Source: Actinomycetes bacterium
GTDB taxonomy: Bacteria; Actinomycetota; Actinomycetes; S36-B12
DNA length: 63,611 bases
Assembly (NCBI GenBank): GCA_024641635.1
Contig: JAHECS010000004.1
Location: 29,215-92,825 of the forward strand
Direction: 5' to 3'
Below, one piece after another: positions 16,850 to 26,276 of this stretch (the stretch's first letter is position 1; each line of letters starts with the position of its first letter). The translations under genes and the position numbers were made by a program. Below the pieces are notes generated by a model, which made no database searches, had not been told where the DNA came from, and saw nothing but the letters and a program-made list of their open reading frames with translations.

Positions 16850-17509
16850 ATGGCGCAGGGCCGCGCGGACGGCGACCGCACGGTCGTCCACCTGCTTCGT
16901 CATGGGGAGGTCTTCAACCCCGAGGGCGTCCTCTATGGCCGTCTTCCGGGCTACTACCTCTCCGAGCTCGGGAAGCAGATGGCGGTCCGGGCTGCCGAGG
17001 CACTGGCCGAGCGCGACGTCACGCTCGTGGTGTCGTCCCCCATGGAACGTGCCCAGCAGACGGCAACACCGATCGCCGAGCGCCATGAGCTGCCGATCGA
17101 GATCGACCCCGATCTGATCGAGGCCGACAACGTCTTCGAGGGGAAGCGGGTCAGCGTCGGAGACGGCGTGCTCAAGCAGCCACGCACGTGGAAGCACCTG
17201 TACAACCCGTTCCGCCCGTCGTGGGGGGAGCCGTACGCGGAGGTCGCCGAGCGCATGCACGCGGCCGTCGCGTCGGCGCGGGAGAAGGCGCGCGGCCACG
17301 AGGCCGTGCTCGTCAGCCACCAGCTGCCCATCTGGGTGGCCCGGCTGGCCGCGGAGCAACGGCGGCTGTGGCATGACCCGCGCAGCCGGCAGTGCACGCT
17401 GGCCTCCCTGACCTCCCTCGAGTACGTCGGCGACACCCTGGCTGCCATCACCTACACGGAGCCGTCGCGCGACCTGCTCGTCAAGGCGAGCAAGATCGCC
17501 GGAGCCTGA
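16850..17509 (+). CDS. Histidine phosphatase family protein (phosphoglycerate mutase-like)
   Basis: A 219-residue branch-2-like histidine phosphatase. The catalytic LLRHGE motif is close to the N-terminus, SSPMERAQQTA provides the arginine and the second histidine is in VLVSHQLPIW. Mycobacterial orthologues lie directly before the cytochrome c maturation genes, as here. An upstream ATG at 16799 would overlap hemD by 49 bases and add a non-conserved stretch, so 16850, 2 bases after the hemD stop, is preferred. The substrate is unknown; it is not a glycolytic mutase by context. Confidence 0.84.
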   Translation: MAQGRADGDRTVVHLLRHGEVFNPEGVLYGRLPGYYLSELGKQMAVRAAEALAERDVTLVVSSPMERAQQTATPIAERHELPIEIDPDLIEADNVFEGKRVSVGDGVLKQPRTWKHLYNPFRPSWGEPYAEVAERMHAAVASAREKARGHEAVLVSHQLPIWVARLAAEQRRLWHDPRSRQCTLASLTSLEYVGDTLAAITYTEPSRDLLVKASKIAGA

Positions 17510-17517
17510 ACCCGGCC

Positions 17518-18114
17518 ATGCTGACCCGCCTCGCGGCGGCCACCGCGGTCGCCCTGACGTTGTCGCTGTCGGCGTGCGGGTCGTCAACGGACGCGTCGGA
17601 CGCGGGCACCATCGAGGATTCCGGGTACGTCGCGGGTGACGGCAGCATCGTCGTGCTGCCCGAGTCGGAGCGTGTCGCCGCACCCGACCTCGAGGGCGCG
17701 ACGCTAGACGGGGGCACCTTCCGGCTCGGCGACCATCTCGGCGACGTCGTCGTGCTCAACGTGTGGGCATCGTGGTGCGCGCCCTGTCGCGCCGAGGCCC
17801 CGGCGCTGGCCGCCCTGTCCACCGACCTGGAATCGGATGGGGTCCAGTTCGTCGGGCTCGACACGCGCGACTCGGACGTCTCGGCCAGGGCCTTCGTTGA
17901 CCGGTTCGGCCTGACGTACCCGAGCGTGGTCGACCGTGACGGCCGACTGCAGCTGCTGTTCAGTGACTCGCTGCCACCCCAGGCCATCCCGTCCACGGTC
18001 ATCATCGACCGTCAGGGTCGGGTCGCCGCCCGGGCCCTGGGCAAGGTGAGCGAGTCCTCCCTGCGCGGCATGATCGAGCCGCTGCTCGCGGCTGCGACGC
18101 CAGGGCAGGGGTAG
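17518..18114 (+). CDS. TlpA/ResA-type thiol-disulfide oxidoreductase lipoprotein
   Basis: A 198-residue exported lipoprotein. The signal peptide ends with the lipobox LSAC (Cys20), and the thioredoxin fold has the WCAPC active site at Cys87/Cys90 and the cis-proline in AIPSTVIID. On the outer face of the membrane it should reduce the CxxCH cysteines of apocytochrome c so heme can attach, receiving electrons from CcdA. An in-frame extension upstream to 17392 would destroy the signal peptide, so ATG 17518 is chosen. Its stop overlaps the ccdA start. Confidence 0.91.
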   Translation: MLTRLAAATAVALTLSLSACGSSTDASDAGTIEDSGYVAGDGSIVVLPESERVAAPDLEGATLDGGTFRLGDHLGDVVVLNVWASWCAPCRAEAPALAALSTDLESDGVQFVGLDTRDSDVSARAFVDRFGLTYPSVVDRDGRLQLLFSDSLPPQAIPSTVIIDRQGRVAARALGKVSESSLRGMIEPLLAAATPGQG

Positions 18115-18863
18115 TGGACGGGGTCGGCGAGCTCGTCGCGAGCGGTGGCCTGTGGGTGGCCGTGCCGATCGCCTTCGCGGCCGGCGTCGTCGCATTCCTG
18201 AGTCCCTGCGTCCTGCCGCTGGCCCCGGGCTACGTCTCGTACATCACCGGCCTCACCGGAGCCGAGCTCGCCGATGCCAAGGGCCGACGCTTCCAGGTGC
18301 TCACCGGGAGCCTGCTCTTCGTACTGGGCTTCAGCGTGGTCTTCGTCAGCTACGGCGCGCTCTTCGGAGGGGCGGGCTCCCTCCTCCTCGAGTACGCCGA
18401 CGTCATCAACCGTGTCCTCGGGGTCGTGGTCATCCTCATGGGACTCGCCTTCATGGGCCTCATCCCCGGACTCCAGCGCGAATGGCGACTGCATCGGATG
18501 CCCCGGTGGGGTGTCGCGGGAGCGCCTCTCCTCGGGTTGCTGTTCGGGCTCGGGTGGTCGCCGTGCATCGGCCCGACGCTGACGGCCGTGCAGACGCTCG
18601 CCTTCGCCGAGGGGAGCGCCCTCCGCGGGGCGGCCCTGTCCTTCGTCTACTGCCTCGGCCTGGGCCTGCCGTTCGTGCTGCTCGCTCTGGCGTTCAGCCG
18701 GATGGCACGCGCGATCGGATGGGTGCGGGAGCACTACGTGTGGGTCATGCGCATCGGGGGAGGCATGCTGGTGCTCGTGGGCATCCTCCTCGTGACCGGG
18801 CTGTGGACCGAGTTCACGATCTGGCTGCGGGTGCAGGTCCCCGGATTCGAGACTGCGCTGTGA
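18114..18863 (+). CDS. ccdA: Cytochrome c biogenesis protein CcdA
   Basis: A 249-residue integral membrane protein with six predicted helices. The two redox cysteines sit in helix 1 (FLSPCVLPLAPGY) and helix 4 (GWSPCIGPTL). CcdA carries reducing power from cytosolic thioredoxin to the extracytoplasmic TlpA/ResA protein. GTG start overlaps the tlpA stop and its own stop overlaps the resB start, so tlpA-ccdA-resB-ccsB form a tightly coupled System II operon. Confidence 0.93.
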   Translation: MDGVGELVASGGLWVAVPIAFAAGVVAFLSPCVLPLAPGYVSYITGLTGAELADAKGRRFQVLTGSLLFVLGFSVVFVSYGALFGGAGSLLLEYADVINRVLGVVVILMGLAFMGLIPGLQREWRLHRMPRWGVAGAPLLGLLFGLGWSPCIGPTLTAVQTLAFAEGSALRGAALSFVYCLGLGLPFVLLALAFSRMARAIGWVREHYVWVMRIGGGMLVLVGILLVTGLWTEFTIWLRVQVPGFETAL

Positions 18864-20443
18864 CCACCCGCCTCGAGGAGCCGGCCGCCGGGCTGCCCGA
18901 GGAGAAGCCACTCCCGCCGCTGGGGTCGGTCGGGCTGCTTCGCTGGATGTGGCGCCAGCTGACGAGCATGCGAACTGCGCTCATCCTGCTGTTCCTCCTC
19001 GCGCTCGCCAGCGTGCCCGGGTCGATCCTGCCCCAGCGCGGCACCAACCCGATCCGCGTCGACGAGTGGCTTGCTCAGAACCCCGCGAGCGGGCCCCTCC
19101 TGGACCGGCTCGGCTTCTTCGACGTGTACGCGTCGCCCTGGTTCGCGGCGGTCTACCTGCTCCTGTTCATCTCCCTGATCGGATGCGTTCTGCCGCGCAT
19201 CGCCCAGCACTGGCGCGCCGTGCGCCTCCCGCCGCCGCCGGCCCCACGTCGGCTCTCGCGGCTTCCGCACAGCCGCGAGTTCGCGAGCCCGCGCGAGCCC
19301 CAGGACGTCGTCGGCGCCGCAGAGCAGTACCTGCGCTCCCACCGGTGGCGGGTACGAACGGGCCAGGCGGACGACGGAACACCCTGGGTGGCCGCGGAGA
19401 AGGGCCACGCGCGGGAGACGGGCAACCTGGTCTTCCATGTCTCGCTGCTCTTCGTGCTCGCTGCGGTCGCGATCGGCGGCCTGCTGGGCTGGAAGGGCAA
19501 CGTCATCGTCCGCGAGGGGACGGGCTTCTCCAACACCCTCACGCAGTACGACGCCTGGGGCGGAGGCAGGTTCGTCGACCCGGACTCCCTGGCGCCGTTC
19601 TCCTTCACGCTCGACCGCTTCCAGGTCGACTTCGAGCGGGCGGACGCCCAGCGCGGGGCACCTCGACTGTTCGAGGCCGATGTGACGTTCCGGGACACGC
19701 CCGCCGGTGATCCGGTGGCCACCACGATCGAGGTGAACGAGCCGCTCGACGTCGACGGCGCGAAGATCTTCCTCGTCGGGCATGGCTACGCGCCGCACGT
19801 CGTCGTCCGGGACTCCGCTGGAGAGGTCGTCTTCGACGACACCGTCGTCTTCCTCCCCCAGGACGGCAACTTCACGTCCACGGGGGTGATCAAGGTGCCG
19901 GATGCGGACCCGTCGCTCGGGTTCAACGGCCTCTTCCTGCCGACCGCGTCGCGCGACCAGATCGGAGCGGGAGTCTCCACCTTCCCGGCCCCGGACGATC
20001 CCGAGGTGCTCCTGGCGGCCTTCCGCGGTGACATGGGGCTGGACTCGGGCGTCCCGCAGAGCGTCTACACGCTCGACACGTCGCAGATGGTCAAGGTCGG
20101 CCTCGAGTCGATCAGGCCCGGAGAGACCTGGACGCTGCCCAACGACTCCGGATCCATCGAGTTCGTCGGGCTCGACCGATGGGCCTCGTTCCAGATCGCG
20201 CACGACCCGGGCAAGGAGCTGGCGCTGCTTGCCGCCGGGGCCGCCATCGCGGGGCTCATGCTGTCCCTGTTCGTGCGCCGGCGCCGCGTCTGGGTCAAGG
20301 CGCTGCCGGGGGAGGCGGGCGGTACCCTCGTGCAGATCGCGGCCCTGGCCAGGACCGAGGCGACGGACCTCACCGCAGACGTCTCCGCGATCGCGGACGA
20401 GCTCGGCGCCCCGGCGGCGGTCGAGGAGAGGAGTGCCGAGTGA
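18860..20443 (+). CDS. resB: Cytochrome c synthase subunit ResB/Ccs1
   Basis: A 527-residue membrane protein of the System II cytochrome c synthetase. Hydrophobic segments lie near residues 35-55, 95-115 and 185-205, followed by a large extracytoplasmic domain and a last helix near 450-475 (LLAAGAAIAGLMLSLFV). Together with CcsB it exports heme and ligates it to apocytochrome c. The GTG start overlaps ccdA by 4 bases. The cytosolic tail after the last helix is charged. Confidence 0.92.
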   Translation: MTTRLEEPAAGLPEEKPLPPLGSVGLLRWMWRQLTSMRTALILLFLLALASVPGSILPQRGTNPIRVDEWLAQNPASGPLLDRLGFFDVYASPWFAAVYLLLFISLIGCVLPRIAQHWRAVRLPPPPAPRRLSRLPHSREFASPREPQDVVGAAEQYLRSHRWRVRTGQADDGTPWVAAEKGHARETGNLVFHVSLLFVLAAVAIGGLLGWKGNVIVREGTGFSNTLTQYDAWGGGRFVDPDSLAPFSFTLDRFQVDFERADAQRGAPRLFEADVTFRDTPAGDPVATTIEVNEPLDVDGAKIFLVGHGYAPHVVVRDSAGEVVFDDTVVFLPQDGNFTSTGVIKVPDADPSLGFNGLFLPTASRDQIGAGVSTFPAPDDPEVLLAAFRGDMGLDSGVPQSVYTLDTSQMVKVGLESIRPGETWTLPNDSGSIEFVGLDRWASFQIAHDPGKELALLAAGAAIAGLMLSLFVRRRRVWVKALPGEAGGTLVQIAALARTEATDLTADVSAIADELGAPAAVEERSAE

Positions 20444-21408
20444 CGAGTGTGCAGCTCGCCCAGGCCAGCAATGCGGCGGTCTACGCCTCGATGCTCACAC
20501 TGACGCTCGCGATGATCTTCTTCGCTGCCTCCTTCGCGTCGGGACGTCGCCGCTCCACTGCGACGGCCGACCTGCCGGCTCGGATCGCCGAGGGCGCGGG
20601 AGGCACCGCTGTCATCACGCGTCCGCCCGCCGTCGCCGACGCACCGCTGGAGCCGGGTCGGCGTTCCGCGAATATCGGCATGTCCCTGACGTGGCTGTCC
20701 TTCTTCACTCTGCTCGTCGGTGTCGTCCTCCGCGGCGTGTGGGCCGGTCGGGTGCCGTGGGGCAACATGTACGAGTTCTCGATCACGGCGGCGCTCGGCG
20801 TCCTCGGCGTCTTCCTGGTCATGTCCGTCAAGCGGGACCTGCGCTGGCTCGGGCTGTTCGTCGTCACGCCGACCCTGCTGTGGCTGGGACTGGCGGTCAC
20901 CGTGCTCTACACCGAGGCCGCGCAGCTGGTTCCGGCGCTGAAGTCGTACTGGCTGGTCATCCACGTCTCGGCGGCCATCATCTGCTTCGGCGCCTTCACC
21001 CTCGCCGCCGCCACCGCGGGCCTGTCGCTGGTGCGCGCGGGGGTGGAGCGTCGGCAGGGCACGACCGACGTCAGGGGCTGGACCTCGCGCATGCCGACCA
21101 GCGAGCGACTGCAGGTGCTGACGAACCGCGTCGTGGCGTTCTCGTTCCCGCTGTGGACGTTCGCCGTCGTCGCCGGAGCCATCTGGGCCGAGAACGCCTG
21201 GGGCCGCTACTGGGGCTGGGACCCGAAGGAGACGTGGGCCTTCATCACCTGGGTGGTCTTCGCTGCGTATCTGCACGCCCGGTCGACTGCCGGGTGGCGC
21301 GGCAACCGGGCGTCATGGATCGCCCTGGCCGGCTGGGTGGCCTTCCTGATCAACTACTTCGGCGTGAACATCTTCGTCAACAGCCTGCACTCCTACTCGG
21401 GGATGTAG
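20440..21408 (+). CDS. ccsB: Cytochrome c synthase subunit CcsB/ResC
   Basis: A 322-residue polytopic membrane protein. The heme-handling WWD segment is present as WGRYWGWDPKETWAF in the C-terminal half, and histidines flank it (VIHVSAA, YLHARST, SLHSYSG). CcsB channels heme across the membrane and with ResB attaches it to the CxxCH motif of cytochrome c. The GTG overlaps the resB stop by 4 bases. It is the last gene of the System II operon. Confidence 0.93.
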   Translation: MTSVQLAQASNAAVYASMLTLTLAMIFFAASFASGRRRSTATADLPARIAEGAGGTAVITRPPAVADAPLEPGRRSANIGMSLTWLSFFTLLVGVVLRGVWAGRVPWGNMYEFSITAALGVLGVFLVMSVKRDLRWLGLFVVTPTLLWLGLAVTVLYTEAAQLVPALKSYWLVIHVSAAIICFGAFTLAAATAGLSLVRAGVERRQGTTDVRGWTSRMPTSERLQVLTNRVVAFSFPLWTFAVVAGAIWAENAWGRYWGWDPKETWAFITWVVFAAYLHARSTAGWRGNRASWIALAGWVAFLINYFGVNIFVNSLHSYSGM

Positions 21409-21466
21409 CAGCCGGGAACAACTCACGGCGGCGTGCCATGCGCGACCCCGCGGGCCGAACTGCTGG

Positions 21467-21784
21467 TCAGGCGGACGGTTCGCCGTCGCGCCGGCGCTGT
21501 TCCATGCGCTTGCTCCACACGTCGTCGCCGAGCTCCTTCAGGAAGCTCGGGTCGTCGTCGGGGGCGAGTGGTCCGCGCCGCCGACCGAACCGGGAGCCGG
21601 GCATGCGCCAGACCCTCCCGAGTGCGAGCCACAGCAGCCCGCCGAGGATCGGGACGAGGATGACGAGCAGGAGCCACACGAACTTGGGCAGGCTGCGCGC
21701 CTCGGTCGAGGGGGTCCGCAGCACGTCGATGATGCAGTAGATGTAGAACGCCACGGCAAGGATGACCGCCGCCACTCGCAGCAT
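21467..21784 (-). CDS. PLD nuclease N-terminal (PLDc_N) domain membrane protein
   Basis: A 105-residue small membrane protein with two hydrophobic helices (about residues 4-22 and 35-56) joined by a short charged loop, then an Arg/Asp-rich cytosolic tail. It matches the PLDc_N family, helices found before phospholipase D/cardiolipin synthase domains but here standing alone. A near-perfect AAGGAGG site lies 7 bases before the ATG, unusual in a region rich in leaderless genes. Convergent with ccsB. Function unknown. Confidence 0.8.
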   Translation of the reverse strand: MLRVAAVILAVAFYIYCIIDVLRTPSTEARSLPKFVWLLLVILVPILGGLLWLALGRVWRMPGSRFGRRRGPLAPDDDPSFLKELGDDVWSKRMEQRRRDGEPSA

Positions 21785-21877
21785 GGACGACCTCCTTCGA
21801 ACCCCGGGGCTCCAAGCCTATGTCACCGATGCCGTCACGCACGCGGAGCCATCGACGGTCAGCCACGAGCGCTCGCG

Positions 21878-21883
21878 TACCGT
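21878..21883 (+). promoter_or_regulatory. -10 box (TACCGT) for leaderless start at 21890
   Basis: TACCGT ends 6 bases before the GTG of the DUF4229 gene and no ribosome-binding site is present. Confidence 0.6.
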
Positions 21884-21889
21884 AGCGGC

Positions 21890-22261
21890 GTGGCCCACTC
21901 GCGCAGGTCGACCCTTCTCGCGGTCGTCGTCTACACCGTGCTGCGGGTCGCTCTCTTCGCGCTTGTCTGGCTGACGATCGAGCTGATCACGCCGATCAGC
22001 GGGATCTGGGCGATCGTCGCCGCACTGCTCATCTCGGGCGCGATCAGCATCGTGGTGCTGGACCGTCCGCGTGGTCGGGTGGGCGCGGCGACCGCCGGGT
22101 TCTTCGGCCGCATCAACGCCCGGATCGATGCCGCGACCCGTGCGGAGGATGACGCCCTGGACGCACTGGACTCACGGCCTGAGGGCGTGGCGGCGGAGTC
22201 GGAGCCAGCCGCATCAGACGAGGGCGAGCAACCCGCCGAGCGCGATGCCGTAGACAAGTAG
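21890..22261 (+). CDS. DUF4229 domain-containing membrane protein
   Basis: A 123-residue protein with two membrane helices (about residues 8-28 and 38-55) and an acidic cytosolic tail. It fits the DUF4229 family, found beside menaquinone genes in actinobacteria; the function is not known. The GTG is fixed by the -10 box 6 bases upstream. Its last 48 bases overlap the 3' end of menA on the other strand, so transcripts of the two genes are complementary at their ends. Confidence 0.78.
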   Translation: MAHSRRSTLLAVVVYTVLRVALFALVWLTIELITPISGIWAIVAALLISGAISIVVLDRPRGRVGAATAGFFGRINARIDAATRAEDDALDALDSRPEGVAAESEPAASDEGEQPAERDAVDK

Positions 22262-23089
22262 CAGCAGCCCCGTGGCCTTGAGCGCGGGGATGAGCGCAGG
22301 GCCCTGCGCTCCGCCGAGAACGACCCCGAGCGGCCTGATGGCCAGGGCTGCGCTGAGCGAGGCGGCGGCCACGAGCGGCGACGTGAGTGCGGCGACCCCC
22401 AACGGCATGAGGAGTGCGGCGATGACGACCACCGCATACAGAAGCCGGGTCCGTCCGTCGCCGATCCGCACCGCGAGGGTGACCTTGCCCGCCGCCGTGT
22501 CGCCGGGGATGTCGCGGAGGTTGTTCGTGATGAGGATGGCGCAGGCCAGCAGGCCGACACCGACCGACGCGACCAGGTCGACGGGCTCGATGGCAAGCGT
22601 CTGCACGTAGGCGGTGCCGACGACGGGCACGACGCCGAAGAACACGAACACGAAGGCCTCGCCGAGTCCTGCGTAGCCGTAGGGCCGCGGGCCGCCGGTG
22701 TAGAGCCACGCCGCCGCGATGCTCGCGGCTCCGACGGCCAGGAGCCACCACTGCCCCGTCAGGGCGACAAGGACCAGGCCGGCGATGGCCGCGAGGCCGA
22801 GGGACGCCACTGCGGCGGCCTTCACATGGGACGCGGGGGCGAGCCCCTGGCCGACCAGTCGCACCGGACCGACCCGAACGGCGTCCGTGCCCCTCACCCC
22901 GTCGCTGTAGTCGTTCGCGAAGTTGACGCCGACCTGGAGGGCGACGGCGACCAGGAGGGCGAGGAGCACCCGGACGAGGTCGAAGGCGTCCGCCCACGCG
23001 CCGAGACCCGCGCCGACAGCGACGGGGGCAAGGGCGGCGGGGAGGGTGCGCGGGCGGGAGCCCTGCCACCACTGCGCTGCGGTCGCCAC
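22214..23089 (-). CDS. menA: 1,4-dihydroxy-2-naphthoate polyprenyltransferase
   Basis: MenA attaches the polyprenyl tail to 1,4-dihydroxy-2-naphthoate in the membrane. The 291-residue protein begins [17 protein letters not shown], shows the first Asp motif in [14 protein letters not shown] and the second in NNLRDIPGD, and has about eight or nine helices. The GTG start follows the menE stop by one base, so menE-menA are coupled. A longer in-frame reading upstream is open but lies inside menE and is discarded. Its 3' end overlaps DUF4229 by 48 bases. Confidence 0.92.
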   Translation of the reverse strand: MATAAQWWQGSRPRTLPAALAPVAVGAGLGAWADAFDLVRVLLALLVAVALQVGVNFANDYSDGVRGTDAVRVGPVRLVGQGLAPASHVKAAAVASLGLAAIAGLVLVALTGQWWLLAVGAASIAAAWLYTGGPRPYGYAGLGEAFVFVFFGVVPVVGTAYVQTLAIEPVDLVASVGVGLLACAILITNNLRDIPGDTAAGKVTLAVRIGDGRTRLLYAVVVIAALLMPLGVAALTSPLVAAASLSAALAIRPLGVVLGGAQGPALIPALKATGLLLLVYGIALGGLLALV

Positions 23090-23090
23090 G

Positions 23091-24305
23091 TCAGCCGTCC
23101 TTCCGGGTCTCGCCGGCCCAGCGTTGCAGCAGGCGGCGGTCCACCTTGCCATTCGGCAGGTGGGGCAGCCGTTCGACCCGGTGCACCGCGGGACGCGCAG
23201 CGCTGCCGAGTCGTCGGCCCACGGCGACCCGGACCGCCTCCTCGGTGCCCGGGGCCGAGTCCCGCACCTCGATGAACGCATGCAGCTCGGGCTCGCCGGA
23301 GACGCCGTCGATGGTGACGGTCGCCGCCGCAGCCACGTCCGGCAGGTCGCCCAGGACCCGCTCGACCGCCATCGGCGACACGTTGATGCCGTGCACCACG
23401 ACGACATCGTCGGCGCGGCCGAGGACGGTGACCGTGCCGTCGGCAGACACCTCGCCGAGATCGGCGGTGAGGAAGCCGTTCCCCGTGAACGCGGCGCTCG
23501 TGAGCGCGGGCTCATGGCGGTAGCCGCGCGCCACGCACGGTCCGGAGATGGACAGCGCGCCCGGACTCCCCGCCGCCGTGACCGTGACGCCGGGCAGTGG
23601 TCGGCCGTCGAACACGCACCCACCAGCCGTCTCGGTCGCCCCGTACGTCGGCGTCAGCCGGACGCCCAGATCGCCTGCCGCGGACCGCAGCGATGCCCTC
23701 AGGGCAGAGCCACCGACGAGGATCGAGGTGCATCGGCGAAGGGCAGCTATCCCGCGGTCGTCCGAGAGCAGTCGTGCCACCTGGGCGGGGACCAGCGAGA
23801 CGCGCACGTCATCGGTGATCCCTGCCGCCGCATCGACGGCGTCGGCGAAGACGCTCGACGTGAAGGGCGCTGCTCCACCGATGCTCGACACTGCCACCGG
23901 TACCCGGCCGGCGGCGAGCGCTCGAACGAGCACGTTCACGCCACCCATGGAGGTGACGGGCAGGGCCGCCACCCACTGAGGTCGCGCGCCGCGTCCGTTG
24001 ACCGCTTCGGTCATCGAGGTCAGCTGGGGGCCGGTGAGCAGGACGCCCCGAGGGTCGCCGGTGGAGCCGGAGGTGGCCATCACGACGGCGACGTCCTCCG
24101 ACTCGAGCGGCGGGGCGTCCTCGCCGGCCAGGACGGCCGCGAGGACGGCCATGACGTAGTCGTTCGACACGGTCGCGGAGACGGTCGGCACGGGTGCGAT
24201 GGCGGGGCCGCTGCCGTCAAGTGCGGCGGCGAGCGCGGGCAGCAGCCGCGCGGGGCCTTCTGGGCCCGGCGGCACCGGCACCCGCACGAGGGCTCGACTC
24301 ACCAT
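23091..24305 (-). CDS. menE: o-Succinylbenzoate-CoA ligase
   Basis: MenE activates o-succinylbenzoate to its CoA thioester. The 404-residue protein is short for the ANL superfamily, as usual for actinobacterial MenE, with the P-loop in [14 protein letters not shown], a [11 protein letters not shown] motif and the C-terminal lysine in LPNGKVDRR. The ATG at 24305 has TACGCT 7 bases upstream on its strand. It is divergent from menB with only 36 bases between the start codons. Confidence 0.91.
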   Translation of the reverse strand: MVSRALVRVPVPPGPEGPARLLPALAAALDGSGPAIAPVPTVSATVSNDYVMAVLAAVLAGEDAPPLESEDVAVVMATSGSTGDPRGVLLTGPQLTSMTEAVNGRGARPQWVAALPVTSMGGVNVLVRALAAGRVPVAVSSIGGAAPFTSSVFADAVDAAAGITDDVRVSLVPAQVARLLSDDRGIAALRRCTSILVGGSALRASLRSAAGDLGVRLTPTYGATETAGGCVFDGRPLPGVTVTAAGSPGALSISGPCVARGYRHEPALTSAAFTGNGFLTADLGEVSADGTVTVLGRADDVVVVHGINVSPMAVERVLGDLPDVAAAATVTIDGVSGEPELHAFIEVRDSAPGTEEAVRVAVGRRLGSAARPAVHRVERLPHLPNGKVDRRLLQRWAGETRKDG

Positions 24306-24312
24306 CTGCCTG

Positions 24313-24318
24313 AGCGTA
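24313..24318 (-). promoter_or_regulatory. -10 box (TACGCT) for leaderless menE
   Basis: On the minus strand TACGCT ends 7 bases before the menE ATG. It faces the menB -10 box 10 bases away, and each -35 region would overlap the other transcription unit. Confidence 0.6.
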
Positions 24319-24328
24319 GGGCGGGCGG

Positions 24329-24334
24329 TAGGTT
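24329..24334 (+). promoter_or_regulatory. -10 box (TAGGTT) for leaderless menB
   Basis: TAGGTT ends 7 bases before the menB ATG at 24342. There is no ribosome-binding site, consistent with a leaderless transcript. Confidence 0.6.
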
Positions 24335-24341
24335 TCCGCGC

Positions 24342-25274
24342 ATGGACACCCGCACCCGCTACGTGCTGCCACCCGTCGCTCCCGAAGGATCACCAGCGCT
24401 CCGGGACCCGTCGCACTCCTCGATGACGCCGGCCTGCGAGTGGCGTTCCGAGGGCGACTACCGCGACATCCGGTACGAGCTGTCCACCGGGGACGCCGAG
24501 GGCATCGCGAAGATCACCATCAACCGGCCGGAGAAGCGCAACGCCTTCCGCCCGCAGACGCTGTTCGAGCTGCAGGAGGCGTTCAACCGGGCGCGTGACG
24601 ACGACTCGATCGGCGTCATCATCCTCACCGGCCAGGGGGATCTCGCGTTCTGCTCGGGTGGCGACCAGGTGATCCGCGGCAACGACGGCTACATCGGCGA
24701 CGACGAGGTGGCGCAGAAGGGCATCGGTCGCCTCAACGTCCTCGACCTGCAGATCCAGATCCGTCGCACGCCCAAGCCGGTGGTGGCGATGGTGGCCGGC
24801 TACGCGATCGGCGGAGGCCACGTCCTGCACGTTGTCTGCGACCTGTCGGTGGCCGCGGACAACGCGCGCTTCGGCCAGACCGGACCCATGGTCGGCTCGT
24901 TCGACGGCGGCTACGGCTCGGGACTCCTGGCCCGGACGATCGGCCAGAAGCGTTCGCGGGAGGTCTGGTACACCTGCCGCCAGTACGGGGCGGAGCAGGC
25001 CTACGACTGGGGCCTCGTCAACGAGGTCGTGCCGATCGAGGATCTCGAGATCGCCACCGTCGACATGGCTCGAGGCATGCTCGACCTGTCCCCGCTGGCC
25101 CTGCGGATGCTCAAGGCCTCCCACAACGCCGTCGACGACGGGCTGGCGGGCGTGCAGCAGCTCGCGGGTGACGCGACGCTGCTGTTCTACATGACCGAGG
25201 AGGCGCAGCACGGGCGCGACGCCTACAAGGAGAAGCGGAAGCCGGACTTCCGGCAGTTCCCCAAGCGCCCCTGA
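24342..25274 (+). CDS. menB: 1,4-Dihydroxy-2-naphthoyl-CoA synthase
   Basis: MenB closes the second ring of the naphthoquinone from o-succinylbenzoyl-CoA. The 310-residue crotonase has the oxyanion-hole segments FCSGGDQ and [12 protein letters not shown], and the typical MenB stretch [21 protein letters not shown] plus the C-terminal [11 protein letters not shown]. About 35 residues precede the core, longer than in Escherichia coli but usual in actinobacteria. The leaderless promoter supports ATG 24342. Its stop shares bases with the menC start (TGATG). Confidence 0.95.
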   Translation: MDTRTRYVLPPVAPEGSPALRDPSHSSMTPACEWRSEGDYRDIRYELSTGDAEGIAKITINRPEKRNAFRPQTLFELQEAFNRARDDDSIGVIILTGQGDLAFCSGGDQVIRGNDGYIGDDEVAQKGIGRLNVLDLQIQIRRTPKPVVAMVAGYAIGGGHVLHVVCDLSVAADNARFGQTGPMVGSFDGGYGSGLLARTIGQKRSREVWYTCRQYGAEQAYDWGLVNEVVPIEDLEIATVDMARGMLDLSPLALRMLKASHNAVDDGLAGVQQLAGDATLLFYMTEEAQHGRDAYKEKRKPDFRQFPKRP

Positions 25275-26272
25275 TGCCAGTCGACGCCCTGACCCTGTCG
25301 GATGTGCTCGACGCGGCGGTGCCCTTCGCGCTGCCGCTGCGTCGTCGCTTCCGGGGCATCGACGTCCGTGAGGGAGTGCTCATCAAGGGCCCGTCCGGAT
25401 GGGGCGAGTTCGCGCCGTTCGACGACTACTCCGACGCCGCCGCCGCACGCTGGCTCGAGAGCGCCATCGAAGCGGCCTTCGGCGAGTGGTCACAACGCGC
25501 ACGCGACGAGGTCGAGGTCAACGCGATCATCCCCGCCGTGGACTCCAGCGCCGCGGCCAGCCTGGCCCGCGAGGCGGTGCTCGAACTCGGCTGCCGGACC
25601 ATCAAGGTGAAGGTGGGATCAGCCGACCTCCTCGACGACGAGGCCCGGGTCGCCAGTGTTCGCGACGTGCTCGACACGGCGCTCGGCCGGGGCCGCGGGG
25701 CGATCCGGATCGACGCCAATGCCGCGTGGGACGTGACCCGGGCTGCGGCGGCCCTGCGCCGTCTCGTCGCCTACGACATCGAGTACGTCGAGCAGCCCTG
25801 CGCCTCCCTTGGGGAACTCCGTGAGCTGCGGCGGCTTGTCGAGGTGCCCATCGCCGTCGACGAGTCGATCCGCACCTCGGCGGACCCGGGTTCGGTGCGG
25901 GTGCGCGACATCGCTGACGTCGCAGTGCTCAAGCCGGCACCCCTGGGCGGAGTGGCCGCGACGCTGCGGGTGGCGGAGTCGCTGGACGTCCCCGTCGTCG
26001 TGAGCGGCTCGCTCGACTCCTCGGTCGGACTGGATACGGCCGTTGCCGCCGCTGCGGCGCTTGGGGACCTGCCATATGCCTGCGGGCTGGGCACGGGAGC
26101 GTTGTTCGCGGACGACGTGGCGGAGCCGCGACTGCCGGTGGGCGGGGTGATCGCGGTGGGCCGCACCGCGCCGGACCTGCCGTCCCTTCTCGCGGCGCGC
26201 GACCGACTCGACGATGACCGCGCGGCGTGGTGGCGCCAGCGGGTCGCCGCCGCCTGGGCCGTGAAAGGCTGA
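25274..26272 (+). CDS. menC: o-Succinylbenzoate synthase
   Basis: MenC dehydrates SHCHC to o-succinylbenzoate. The 332-residue enolase-superfamily enzyme carries the catalytic IKVKVG lysines, the metal ligands in RIDANAAW (Asp), EYVEQP (Glu) and IAVDES (Asp), and the second lysine in AVLKPAPLGG. The ATG overlaps the menB stop; a 4-base gap separates it from menD. The set menB-menC-menD is clearly one transcript. Confidence 0.93.
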   Translation: MPVDALTLSDVLDAAVPFALPLRRRFRGIDVREGVLIKGPSGWGEFAPFDDYSDAAAARWLESAIEAAFGEWSQRARDEVEVNAIIPAVDSSAAASLAREAVLELGCRTIKVKVGSADLLDDEARVASVRDVLDTALGRGRGAIRIDANAAWDVTRAAAALRRLVAYDIEYVEQPCASLGELRELRRLVEVPIAVDESIRTSADPGSVRVRDIADVAVLKPAPLGGVAATLRVAESLDVPVVVSGSLDSSVGLDTAVAAAAALGDLPYACGLGTGALFADDVAEPRLPVGGVIAVGRTAPDLPSLLAARDRLDDDRAAWWRQRVAAAWAVKG

Positions 26273-26276
26273 GCGC

